Part shown: in pieces, positions 1 through 5,631 of the stretch
Position numbering within the stretch: position 1 is the first letter of the stretch
How the letters are laid out: every line of letters begins with the position of its first letter
Origin: Candidatus Falkowiibacteriota bacterium
Lineage (GTDB): Bacteria > Patescibacteriota > Patescibacteriia > CAIXNZ01
Direction of reading: 5' to 3'
Assembly (NCBI GenBank): GCA_903920975.1
Contig: CAIXNZ010000076.1
Span: 1 to 11,425, forward strand
Length of the DNA: 11,425 nucleotides
Translations under genes and position numbers: made by a program
The notes under the pieces: generated by a model
What the model was told of the DNA's origin: nothing
Database searches by the model: none
Seen by the model: the letters and a program-made list of their open reading frames with translations, nothing else

Positions 1-22
1 CTACCAACTGAGCTACATCCGC
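1..22 (-). tRNA. tRNA 5' end, partial (runs off the window)
   Basis: On the minus strand the first 22 bases of a tRNA read GCGGATGTAGCTCAGTTGGT plus AG. This gives a seven-base acceptor strand (GCGGATG), T8, the D-stem GCTC, A14, the invariant GG pair and A21. The anticodon, T-arm and 3' acceptor strand lie outside the window, so the amino acid cannot be named. The gene points away from the phage-like block, so that block lies on its 5' side. Confidence 0.85.
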
Positions 23-54
23 GTTACATCCGCAATTAACGCCGAGTTGCGGAT
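14..54. repeat. short repeats of the tRNA 5' end
   Basis: TACATCCGC occurs at 14-22, where it is the tRNA 5' end read on the plus strand, and again at 25-33, eleven bases apart. ATCCGCAA (28-35) is also matched by the inverted copy TTGCGGAT (47-54), giving an 8-bp stem with an 11-base loop. These sit at the edge of the higher-GC phage-like block. They could be a footprint of integration at a tRNA gene, or simply processing or promoter-region structure. No matching longer repeat was found by eye near the integrase. Confidence 0.45.
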
Positions 55-206
55 CAAATGTCTTGATAGGAGCTTTAGATTTGCTCGTAGATTTTGATAT
101 TTTTTTCGCGCGGCGTGGCCACAGCCACGACGAAGGAAAAATGATTAAAAGATAGAGCAAAAATGCAGCTCAAATTGAGGTAGTTGATCCGAAATTCACA
201 TTTTCT

Positions 207-213
207 AAGGAGG
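207..213 (+). promoter_or_regulatory. Shine-Dalgarno AAGGAGG
   Basis: A perfect ribosome binding site ends five bases before the ATG at 219 and two bases before the adjacent ATG at 216. The spacing favours 219. It supports a small ORF in this frame over the longer ORF that starts at 236 in another frame. Confidence 0.75.
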
Positions 214-218
214 AAATG

Positions 219-395
219 ATGAATGAGACGCTGTTTTGCGAAATGTGCGGGGAAGAAATGCTCGTGCGAAAAATACGGACGAGCCAAGCCCACACGGAAA
301 TCCTTTGGCAATGTCCAAACTGCAAAAACAAAGAAGAGGAGGTGATTTTCAAGGGAGGTCAAAAATGTCCTGTCCAAATTGCGGCCAACTCATGA
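219..395 (+). CDS. 58-residue zinc-ribbon protein
   Basis: This tiny ORF is preceded by a perfect Shine-Dalgarno. It encodes a protein with two CxxC knuckles, C7-E-M-C10 and C32-P-N-C35, separated by about 21 residues that include the polar stretch VRKIRTSQAHTEILW. That is the usual architecture of a rubredoxin-like zinc ribbon, so one structural zinc is expected. The tail after C35 is acidic and then basic. Its last 31 bases overlap the next zinc-ribbon ORF in a different frame. Small zinc ribbons of this kind are common in phage and mobile-element early regions, where they may bind nucleic acid or act as adaptors; no specific function can be assigned. The start could also be the ATG at 216. 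Confidence 0.65.
   Translation: MNETLFCEMCGEEMLVRKIRTSQAHTEILWQCPNCKNKEEEVIFKGGQKCPVQIAANS
353..358 (+). promoter_or_regulatory. Shine-Dalgarno GGGAGG inside the upstream ORF
   Basis: GGGAGG lies six bases before the ATG at 365, inside the end of the 219-395 ORF. It sets the start of the second zinc-ribbon ORF at 365, so the longer reading that begins at 236 is not needed. Confidence 0.65.
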
Positions 396-487
396 AGTGC
401 GCGGGAGTCGTATTAATCGGCGATAAAATTTGTTTCCGTTATGTCTGCGAATGCGGACACACGGAACTCGCCGAGGACTACAATTGA
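365..487 (+). CDS. 40-residue zinc-ribbon protein
   Basis: The second tiny zinc ribbon begins MSCPNCGQLMKC and ends with a CECGH motif, so the metal ligands are most likely C3/C6 and C28/C30, with C12, C23 and H32 nearby. An open frame extends upstream to an ATG at 236. Its first 43 residues, however, are the out-of-frame shadow of the preceding zinc ribbon and show no domain. The start at 365 has its own GGGAGG ribosome binding site. The 31-base overlap with the upstream ORF suggests translational coupling. The function is unknown; it is probably a small metal-stabilised accessory protein of the mobile block. Confidence 0.6.
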   Translation: MSCPNCGQLMKCAGVVLIGDKICFRYVCECGHTELAEDYN

Positions 488-502
488 TTCTCCTTTCTTA
501 AC

Positions 503-525
503 GGGGCGGACTGACCCACCGCCCC
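503..525 (+). terminator. GC-rich hairpin between genes, possible weak terminator
   Basis: GGGGCGG (503-509) pairs perfectly with CCGCCCC (519-525) around a nine-base loop. What follows is TCTCAATAAATA rather than a run of T, so this is not a standard intrinsic terminator. It may attenuate transcription or act as an RNA stability or processing structure between the zinc-ribbon pair and the next gene. Confidence 0.4.
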
Positions 526-552
526 TCTCAATAAATAATAATCAAAATATTT

Positions 553-822
553 ATGCCAATTTCAAAAACAACGATTAGTTCGCCCGAGCCGATAAGAATT
601 CCGCAAGCCACGGTGGAATTGAACATCAGGAAAGAAATTTTAGCCGATGTCCAGAACAATCTGGCCGAGATTGACGTTGATTCCAAAAAGACGCTGACGG
701 TCAAGGAAAAATTTTATGTCGCCATGGAGTTGTTTTACGAGAAATTCTTGAAAGACCAGCCGAATTTAGAGGCGAGCTTGGACGACAGAATCAGCAAATT
801 TTTAAATAACAGAATTATATGA
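553..822 (+). CDS. unknown 89-residue protein at the head of the phage-type operon
   Basis: I do not recognise this protein. It is soluble, with no signal peptide or membrane segment. Residues 1-20 are Ser/Thr/Pro-rich. The rest (about 25-87) is charged and predicted to be largely helical, with a central KEKFYVAMELFYEKFL helix. Its stop codon overlaps the start of the cysteine peptidase gene as ATGA, so the two are probably translationally coupled. There is no Shine-Dalgarno, only an AT-rich leader, before the ATG. Position and size are compatible with a small structural or chaperone-like phage protein, but that rests on context only. Confidence 0.65.
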   Translation: MPISKTTISSPEPIRIPQATVELNIRKEILADVQNNLAEIDVDSKKTLTVKEKFYVAMELFYEKFLKDQPNLEASLDDRISKFLNNRII

Positions 823-1838
823 ACATAAAAACAATGCGAACAGGCGCTGAACTTAGGATTGACCCGAACCTTGCCCAATACGATTTGATTTTTGGCGCAG
901 GCGCGGTCCCGCAGATCTGCAAGGACTGGCGGCTTTTAATGCCAAAGTTTAGAAATCAGGGAGGCAAGCCGCTTTGCGGAGGGTACAGTTTGGCCAACGC
1001 TAAATACGCTCTTGATAAAGACCAGCTAAGCGACAAGGTTTATAATTGCGACACCGTATTTTTCGAAGGCAATGGCTCAAAGAATGGCTCTTATATGCCC
1101 GACTTAATGGCCATAGTCAAAGACAGGGGGATCCCGCTTGAAGAAGACAAGCCGACTCTGCCCGCCAATCAATTTGACTGGGCTAATTGGGATAAGTTCA
1201 AAGCCGATAGCTTGGCCTTATCAGAGATAGCCAAGAGCAGAAGGCAAATAGCAAAAATATTAGGATATAGTTCGGTGATCCCGCTTTATTTCGCCGACGC
1301 TTTAAATTTCAGCCCCGTTATTATAATCATCGAGCTTTATAAAAGTTATACCGAGAATTATGTCTTGCCGCCCAAAGAAGGCGAAAAACCTTTCAGTAGA
1401 CATTTCGTCGACATTGAATGGATTGATTTAAATAATGGCGATGTCCATATTTTTGACAGCGTCCAGTTCAAGGCAGGTTTTGACGGCCACAAAGTTTTAA
1501 ATAAGGACTACCCAATAATCGTCGGCTATTCGATGCGTGATTTGCCGCTGGAATGGCGAGACATCACGGCCACAAAGCAAAAAACGGAGTTTTGGAATTG
1601 CTTGGCTCACTACGATATGCCCAGAAATTACGAAGCAGAAGTTAAAATAGGATTTCAAATGGTCAAAGAATTCAAGAAATTCAAGAATGACAGCGTCTTT
1701 GCCGCCGCGAGCAGATTCTGGACCGTGTACATCAACGCCGTCTGCTACGGAAATTATACCTACACCGATGTCATCAACGATTGCTACAACTGGAGAAGGA
1801 CGGGCAAACACATTTGGGATTTCAATAAAATTAAATAA
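819..1838 (+). CDS. papain-fold (C1-like) cysteine peptidase, phage-associated
   Basis: This 339-residue protein appears to be a cysteine peptidase of the papain (C1) fold. Near the N-terminus, FRNQGGKPLCGG carries the oxyanion Gln (Q47) six residues before the candidate nucleophile C53, the spacing seen in papain (Q19/C25). After a D/G-rich stretch typical of the family (residues 78-110), SRHFVDIEW gives H195 and GDVHIFDSV gives D213, in the places of the papain His and Asn; Asp here recalls C39-type enzymes. Residues about 230-339 form an extra Tyr/Trp-rich helical region I do not recognise. No signal peptide is visible. The next gene encodes a holin-like protein, which fits a lysis or cell-wall-cleaving enzyme released through a holin, but a virion maturation or tail-tip protease is equally possible. 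It overlaps the upstream gene by ATGA. Confidence 0.65.
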   Translation: MNIKTMRTGAELRIDPNLAQYDLIFGAGAVPQICKDWRLLMPKFRNQGGKPLCGGYSLANAKYALDKDQLSDKVYNCDTVFFEGNGSKNGSYMPDLMAIVKDRGIPLEEDKPTLPANQFDWANWDKFKADSLALSEIAKSRRQIAKILGYSSVIPLYFADALNFSPVIIIIELYKSYTENYVLPPKEGEKPFSRHFVDIEWIDLNNGDVHIFDSVQFKAGFDGHKVLNKDYPIIVGYSMRDLPLEWRDITATKQKTEFWNCLAHYDMPRNYEAEVKIGFQMVKEFKKFKNDSVFAAASRFWTVYINAVCYGNYTYTDVINDCYNWRRTGKHIWDFNKIK

Positions 1839-1852
1839 TTAATTTAAAATCC

Positions 1853-2062
1853 ATGGAAAAATTAAAAACACTTACAATCGCTTTCCTGACCAGCAAGGAA
1901 ATCAAGCGAGCCGGCTGGTCAATCTTAAATGTATTGATGGGATTATTCGTTTCGTACCTGACTTATCTGTCGGGCAATAATATCACCTGGGCCGTCATTG
2001 TGTTGCCGTTTGCGGTCGCCTTAGCCCAAATGTTCACGAAATATTTAAATGCTAAGGAATAA
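1853..2062 (+). CDS. holin-like two-helix membrane protein, 69 residues
   Basis: The protein has a short charged N-terminus (MEKLKTLTIAFLTSKEIKR), a first membrane segment at about residues 21-40, a tight SGNN turn, a second membrane segment at about 44-63, and a short charged tail. This small hairpin topology with charged ends is typical of phage holins, which form holes that let a lytic enzyme reach the wall. The gene sits immediately after a putative lytic peptidase and before a coiled-coil protein with a C-terminal anchor, the usual company of a lysis cassette. The assignment rests on topology and context, because holins share little sequence. There is no clear ribosome binding site; the leader is AT-only. 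Confidence 0.6.
   Translation: MEKLKTLTIAFLTSKEIKRAGWSILNVLMGLFVSYLTYLSGNNITWAVIVLPFAVALAQMFTKYLNAKE
2054..2058 (+). promoter_or_regulatory. Shine-Dalgarno AAGGA that sets the next start
   Basis: AAGGA lies within the last codons of the holin-like gene, eight bases before the ATG at 2067. It favours 2067 over the in-frame ATG at 2049, which has no such site and would overlap the upstream gene. Confidence 0.55.
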
Positions 2063-2066
2063 TCTT

Positions 2067-2402
2067 ATGGCAGACCTAAATAATATTAATCAGTCCGAAG
2101 AGAAGATTGGGAATTCCAATGTAATGAAAGAACTTTCAGACATTAAAAGTTCGCTTGCTGTTAATACTTCAGAAACCCAGAACATTAAAGGTTCAATCGT
2201 GGAAATAAAGGCAGATATCAGGGAAATTAAAACTAAATATGTAAATTTCGAACAGCATAAAGTATTGCAAGACGTCACCTCTGACCATGAAGCACGCCTT
2301 AGGGTCGTTGAAATTAATCTTACCAGAGTAATGACATATGGGACTGCGCTGATTTTATTATTGGGTGTTTTGGAATTTATTATAAATAAATTTTTAAGAT
2401 GA
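2067..2402 (+). CDS. coiled-coil protein with C-terminal membrane anchor (XhlA-like topology)
   Basis: With the start at 2067 the protein has 111 residues. Residues about 20-60 are a heptad-like, charged coiled coil (KELSDIKSSL, then IVEIKADIREIKTKY). A linker follows, then one membrane segment at about 88-108 (VMTYGTALILLLGVLEFIIN) and a basic end. This is the layout of the small phage haemolysin XhlA-type proteins, which sit beside holins and endolysins and assist host lysis. The similarity is in layout rather than confirmed homology. The TGA stop overlaps the ATG of the following LamG gene. A tail or membrane-tethering role is an alternative. Confidence 0.55.
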   Translation: MADLNNINQSEEKIGNSNVMKELSDIKSSLAVNTSETQNIKGSIVEIKADIREIKTKYVNFEQHKVLQDVTSDHEARLRVVEINLTRVMTYGTALILLLGVLEFIINKFLR

Positions 2403-3811
2403 GCCACGATTACATATTAAAACTTAAGCAGCGGAATTTCGTCTTGACCAGCCCGCTTTCGCGTTCAGAAGACGAGGAAGAAGTCATTAACGGCAAATAT
2501 CTAAAATGCTCCGGCACTTCTTATTTTTTTACCGATAAAAGATTGATAGAGCCCGGCAAAAACGCATCGATAGAATTTGATTTTAAGATACCCGATTACA
2601 TCGCGGAGGGAAAAATCGGCATTTTGTACGCGCAAGGAGACGCGGAAAAATTAAATAATCAGGAAATTACGGATATTAGCAAGTTGAACACCCAAATATT
2701 GATGGTCGCGATGATAGAGATATTCGGGATTAATCTTTTGGCGGTCATTTATTCAGGCGAACCTGGCGGAGCGCTTTACGTGTTGCCGTCCAACGACGGA
2801 TTATTTCACCATTTTTTTTATGAATATTCCCGCGATGAAAAAAAATATTCCCTGAGGTTTGACGGGCAAGAAGTCAATCAAGGCGGATTTCAGAGCGAAA
2901 TAAATACGGGATTGGGAGCGTTAATCGGAGGGTTCAACCAAGAAATGATGATAACCATAATGCCGATTGAAATAGATGAGTTTAAAATTTGTAACGGCAG
3001 GGGCGTTTTGGCGGCCGGCTACCATTTCAACGAAGAGAACGAAAGCGAGAGAATATTGGATTTTTCGGGCAATAAAAATCACATGACGCTGGTCAAGGAA
3101 ATTAGACCGCCTGCTGTTCCGATACCCGCCGGCTATGAGGCGTATTGGAAATTCGATAATGATGCGGACGAAGTCGCGATTGACGAAACGGGAAACCACA
3201 ACGGAACGATTAACGGAGCGACTCTCGCTGACGGAAAATATAACAAGGCTTTGCAGTTTGACGGGATAGGCAATTATGTCATCGCGGCCGTTGACGGCAA
3301 TAATCCCAATAGCTTCAGCTTGGCGATGTGGATTAAGCCGATTAACACGGGCGGTATCGCCGGTATTTTTCAGTGGACTGACATATTAAATTCAACAATT
3401 CCGTTTATTTACATACAAAGAACAGACTCAAATACTATAATGGTTGACGTGGACGGCAACTACCGATTTACCATAAGCAACGTACCCGATGATGCTTGGA
3501 TTTTTCTTGGATTAAAATACGATTCATCAAGCGGAAATTGGGATATGTACGTCAACGATCAGCATTTTGGCACATATAACGGCGGCAAGGCTTATAGCTC
3601 CGTTTCGCCGAATATGTATTTCGGCAACGGCTATGGCGGATATTTTTCCGGCATCATAGACGAGCCGATATATTACAAGAGAGCCTTGACTTCCGCCGAA
3701 TTTTTGGAGCTTTATAACCGCACGGTAGCGCCAACTCCTTACGCCGAGAGAATAGAGCGGGATCCAGTGACCATTAAGCCGTTTTATAAAAACATAACAA
3801 TAACTTTATGA
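2399..3811 (+). CDS. phage-type protein with two concanavalin-like (LamG) domains
   Basis: The C-terminal domain (residues about 246-440) is a clear LamG/concanavalin A-like jelly roll. It has YWKFDND at the start, GKYNKALQFDG at 279-289, SFSLAMWIKP at 305-314, DDAWIFLGLKYD at 364-375 and the closing IIDEPIYYKRALTSAEFLEL at 419-438. The N-terminal half (about 30-235) looks like a second, more diverged copy, with SIEFDFKIPD, YSLRFDGQEV, IDEFKICNG and ILDFSGNKNHMT. Such domains bind carbohydrates or host surface ligands; in phages they occur in receptor-binding or baseplate proteins. No signal peptide or sortase motif is present, which favours a virion protein over a secreted one. It is coupled by ATGA overlaps on both sides, the downstream partner being a BppU-N-like protein. 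Confidence 0.75.
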   Translation: MSHDYILKLKQRNFVLTSPLSRSEDEEEVINGKYLKCSGTSYFFTDKRLIEPGKNASIEFDFKIPDYIAEGKIGILYAQGDAEKLNNQEITDISKLNTQILMVAMIEIFGINLLAVIYSGEPGGALYVLPSNDGLFHHFFYEYSRDEKKYSLRFDGQEVNQGGFQSEINTGLGALIGGFNQEMMITIMPIEIDEFKICNGRGVLAAGYHFNEENESERILDFSGNKNHMTLVKEIRPPAVPIPAGYEAYWKFDNDADEVAIDETGNHNGTINGATLADGKYNKALQFDGIGNYVIAAVDGNNPNSFSLAMWIKPINTGGIAGIFQWTDILNSTIPFIYIQRTDSNTIMVDVDGNYRFTISNVPDDAWIFLGLKYDSSSGNWDMYVNDQHFGTYNGGKAYSSVSPNMYFGNGYGGYFSGIIDEPIYYKRALTSAEFLELYNRTVAPTPYAERIERDPVTIKPFYKNITITL

Positions 3812-4128
3812 GCACAAAAATTGAAGCGACGCAAAACGACTGCCTGTACGATTTAAATTTTACATTACAGGACGCGGACGGCGTGGATTTTGATTTAAAT
3901 CAAGCGGTAGAAAGCAGGTTTAAGGTTCAGCACGAAGACGACGATGAATTGAAAATAGATATTCCGATGAGCCCAGTTGAAGGCAGTATCGTTAAGCATA
4001 CCGTTGAGTCGTCCGATTTTGACAGGGCGGGAACTTATTACGCGGAAATCCAGGTAACAATAAATACCGGCCAGATTATAACTTGGTCCGACATAATCAT
4101 CGTCGTGACTCCTGATTTGCCGAAATAG
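3808..4128 (+). CDS. BppU N-terminal-domain-like phage baseplate protein, 106 residues
   Basis: This is a small all-beta protein. Residues 15-45 read as LNFTLQDADGVDFDLNQA followed by SRFKVQH, and residues 57-103 alternate short strands: VEGSIVKHTV, then FDRAGTYYAEIQVTINTG, then WSDIIIVV. This pattern of a leading strand with DxDG, a central K/R strand, D-x-x-G-x-Y-x-A-E and a closing I-x-I strand resembles the Ig-like N-terminal domain of BppU (baseplate upper protein) family proteins in phages of Gram-positive hosts. It is the last gene of the run and is followed by a terminator. The assignment rests on motif resemblance; another Ig-like tail accessory protein is possible. Confidence 0.55.
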   Translation: MSTKIEATQNDCLYDLNFTLQDADGVDFDLNQAVESRFKVQHEDDDELKIDIPMSPVEGSIVKHTVESSDFDRAGTYYAEIQVTINTGQIITWSDIIIVVTPDLPK

Positions 4129-4145
4129 AAAGAAAATAGAAAACG

Positions 4146-4174
4146 AAAAATCCCGATTTATTTTGGGATTTTTT
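4146..4174 (+). terminator. intrinsic terminator after the phage-type operon
   Basis: AAAAATCCC (4146-4154) pairs with GGGATTTTT (4165-4173) around a ten-base loop and runs into a T tract. It lies 18 bases after the stop of the last phage-type gene. The A tract on the other side means it could also work on the minus strand. Confidence 0.8.
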
Positions 4175-4211
4175 ATTTGACTAAATTTTTGCCTTGTTAT
4201 AAGTTATCAAA

Positions 4212-4296
4212 TTAAAACCAGCCAATGGATGCCCCCGCCGTGAAGAGGGGGCAGAGCCACGGGCTGGCTTTAAGCGGGATCATAAGACAATCCCGC
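4212..4296. other. nested stem-loops with possible pseudoknot, upstream of the integrase
   Basis: An outer stem pairs TTAAAACCAGCC (4212-4223) with GGCTGGCTTTAA (4262-4273), with one A-C mismatch. Inside it TGCCCCC (4230-4236) pairs with GGGGGCA (4247-4253), and its loop CCGTG (4238-4242) can pair with CACGG (4258-4262), a pseudoknot that competes with the outer stem at one base. A second hairpin, GCGGGAT (4274-4280) with ATCCCGC (4290-4296), follows directly. The region may be a structured RNA, the recombination site of the adjacent integrase, or the left-over hairpin end of an IS200/IS605-type element. No transposase lies nearby. Confidence 0.5.
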
Positions 4297-4344
4297 CTAA
4301 TTAATTATAACATAATCGCCCCATGCCGGTTGCTGTGAAATGTT

Positions 4345-5229
4345 ATGACAGAAAACTTTTTAATCTGGCTATCAGGCCAGCATTCCCATGAGACGGTTTT
4401 ATCCTACGGATTCGCCCTTGTTCGATTTAAAAAATGGCTGGGCGGAGCGGACATGACAAAGTTATCCGTGGACGATTTATCAAAGTATGTTCTTTTTCTC
4501 GAAAATCAGGGTCTGAAAATCGGCACGAGGTCAATTTACGTTTCGGCTCTTAAGGGATTATGGCACTGGCTTTACCGCCAAAATCTCGTCGGTTTCGACA
4601 GCGATTTGATTCCCACTCCCAAAAGGGATTTTTCGACTCATTACGAAACGCTGGACGAAGATGAATACCAAAAAATCCTGTCGCTCTTTGACGAATTTTA
4701 CCCAAAGGAATTGAGGAACAAAGCGGTTATCGCCGTTCTTTATAACACGGGAGTCAGAATCGGAGAGCTATTGTCGATGAACTTGGGAGACATCGACATG
4801 GCCAATAATAAAATTCTGGTCAAAACATCTAAGAGAAGAAACCACAAAAGGGAGGTTTATTTCGGCGAAGACGCGAAAGAGCTTTTAAGAAAATGGATTG
4901 ACGTCAGGCAAAAATTGCTGGATACTAAGTTTATTCGAACCGACGCGCTTTGGTTAAATTTGAGCACTTATAATTTCGGGGAAAGGATACGGCGTTGCGC
5001 CATACAAAGAATTTTTCGGGTGGCGAGAACAAAACTGAATCTTGAAAAAAGAATTACGCCACATTCGTGCCGCCATGGATTCGCGGCCAAGGGCATTAAA
5101 AATAACATCAACGTCAGATATTTGCAGGTGATGATGGGACACGCCAAACTTTCCACCACCGAGATATACATGGGCTACAAAAATTGCGACGTGGAGAGCG
5201 AATATCGCAAAATTTACGCTTGTGCATAA
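4345..5229 (+). CDS. tyrosine recombinase/integrase (Xer-like)
   Basis: This is a complete 294-residue tyrosine recombinase. Residues about 1-85 form the SAM-like core-binding domain (with a SIYVSALKGLWHWLYRQN helix), and residues about 100-290 are the catalytic domain. The catalytic set is intact: R138 in NTGVRIGELL, a lysine in the KTSKRRNHKRE beta-turn, H240 and R243 in TPHSCRHGFA, H266 in MGHAKLSTT and the nucleophile Y275 in TEIYMGY. Length and motifs are close to XerC/D and to small phage or mobile-element integrases. It is presumably the enzyme that moves the adjacent phage-type block. It lies downstream of that block, on the same strand but beyond a terminator, so it has its own expression. 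The nucleoside stretch before the ATG shows no clear ribosome binding site. Confidence 0.9.
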   Translation: MTENFLIWLSGQHSHETVLSYGFALVRFKKWLGGADMTKLSVDDLSKYVLFLENQGLKIGTRSIYVSALKGLWHWLYRQNLVGFDSDLIPTPKRDFSTHYETLDEDEYQKILSLFDEFYPKELRNKAVIAVLYNTGVRIGELLSMNLGDIDMANNKILVKTSKRRNHKREVYFGEDAKELLRKWIDVRQKLLDTKFIRTDALWLNLSTYNFGERIRRCAIQRIFRVARTKLNLEKRITPHSCRHGFAAKGIKNNINVRYLQVMMGHAKLSTTEIYMGYKNCDVESEYRKIYACA

Positions 5230-5234
5230 CTGTC

Positions 5235-5263
5235 TTGCCAATAAAATTCAGCTATGTTATTAT
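5235..5263 (+). promoter_or_regulatory. sigma70-type promoter TTGCCA-17-TATTAT
   Basis: TTGCCA (5235-5240) and TATTAT (5258-5263) are separated by exactly 17 bases, just after the integrase stop codon. Transcription would start near 5270. No good protein gene begins there, and the next gene lies beyond a strong terminator. Confidence 0.6.
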
Positions 5264-5269
5264 AAAAAT

Positions 5270-5557
5270 GTTGGAACCTTTAAATCAAGTCAGAGTGCAA
5301 CAGGGATTTTTATTTTATTCGGGAGGTTCACTTATAAATCAACCTTGTTGTTGGCTTGTAAGGTTCTAACAAACTGAACCTTCCGAACAAGCTAAAAAGC
5401 CGTTATTTTAAAAAATCATCAATATCAATCCATAGGATTAAATTGGACATAGCCCCACAGCGATTAAGGAGCCCTTAGGGCTTCGTAATGGCAAAAACGT
5501 TAATCTATAATTTATTACGAATATACAAAAACCTCCGTACTGCGGAGGTTTTTGAGT
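5270..5557 (+). ncRNA. candidate structured noncoding RNA between integrase and prepilin
   Basis: This 402-base gap between genes (5230-5631) holds a promoter, a set of stem-loops and a terminator but no convincing ORF. Stem A pairs CAACAGGG (5298-5305) with CCTTGTTG (5343-5350). Stem B pairs GCTTGTAAGGTTC (5354-5366) with GAACCTT (5376-5382) and, after a four-base bulge, ACAAGC (5387-5392). Stem C pairs 5468-5474 with 5478-5484. GGGAGGTTCA (5321-5330), in the loop of stem A, can instead pair over ten positions with TGAACCTTCC (5375-5384), which would form a pseudoknot or an alternative fold competing with stem B. A 33-residue ORF at 5268-5369 starts at or before the predicted transcription start and is probably not translated. 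I do not recognise the RNA as tmRNA, RNase P, SRP or 6S RNA. Confidence 0.45.
5527..5553 (+). terminator. strong intrinsic terminator (bidirectional)
   Basis: AAAAACCTCCG (5527-5537) pairs perfectly with CGGAGGTTTTT (5543-5553) around a five-base loop. The symmetrical A and T tracts allow function on both strands. It separates the integrase side from the host surface genes and would end the candidate RNA. Confidence 0.85.
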
Positions 5558-5575
5558 ATTTAAACTTGATAAAGC

Positions 5576-5604
5576 TTGACAAGATTAAAAATATTTATTA
5601 AGGT
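5576..5604 (+). promoter_or_regulatory. possible promoter of the prepilin gene
   Basis: TTGACA (5576-5581) is a perfect -35 box. Seventeen bases on lies TAAGGT (5599-5604), which keeps only the most conserved T, A and T positions of a -10 box. It sits between a terminator and a gene with a strong ribosome binding site, so a promoter is expected here. Confidence 0.4.
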
Positions 5605-5631
5605 GAAGTTAAATCTTTTTAAGGAGGAATA

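Noticed and set aside
114..129. CGTGGC/GCCACG hairpin as a terminator
   Set aside because: A six-base stem without a following T tract on either strand; tracts nearby are on the wrong side.
236..364. N-terminal extension of the second zinc-ribbon ORF from the ATG at 236
   Set aside because: It lies out of frame over the first zinc-ribbon ORF, has no ribosome binding site of its own, and contributes no domain; the ATG at 365 has GGGAGG at the right distance.
75..377. Minus-strand ORF of 100 codons opposite the zinc ribbons
   Set aside because: No ribosome binding site or recognisable motif; it runs antisense to two ORFs with conserved Cys pairs and good ribosome binding sites.
1497..1811. 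Minus-strand ORF of 104 codons inside the peptidase gene
   Set aside because: Entirely antisense to a gene with catalytic motifs; a shadow of the GC-richer codons.
4212..4296. Annotation as a definite IS200/IS605 end
   Set aside because: No TnpA or TnpB gene is in the window and I cannot compare with known ends; kept only as one possible reading.
5268..5369. 33-codon ORF after the integrase (within a longer frame from 5184)
   Set aside because: No ribosome binding site, starts at or before the predicted transcription start, and overlaps paired RNA segments; kept only as a note in the RNA entry.
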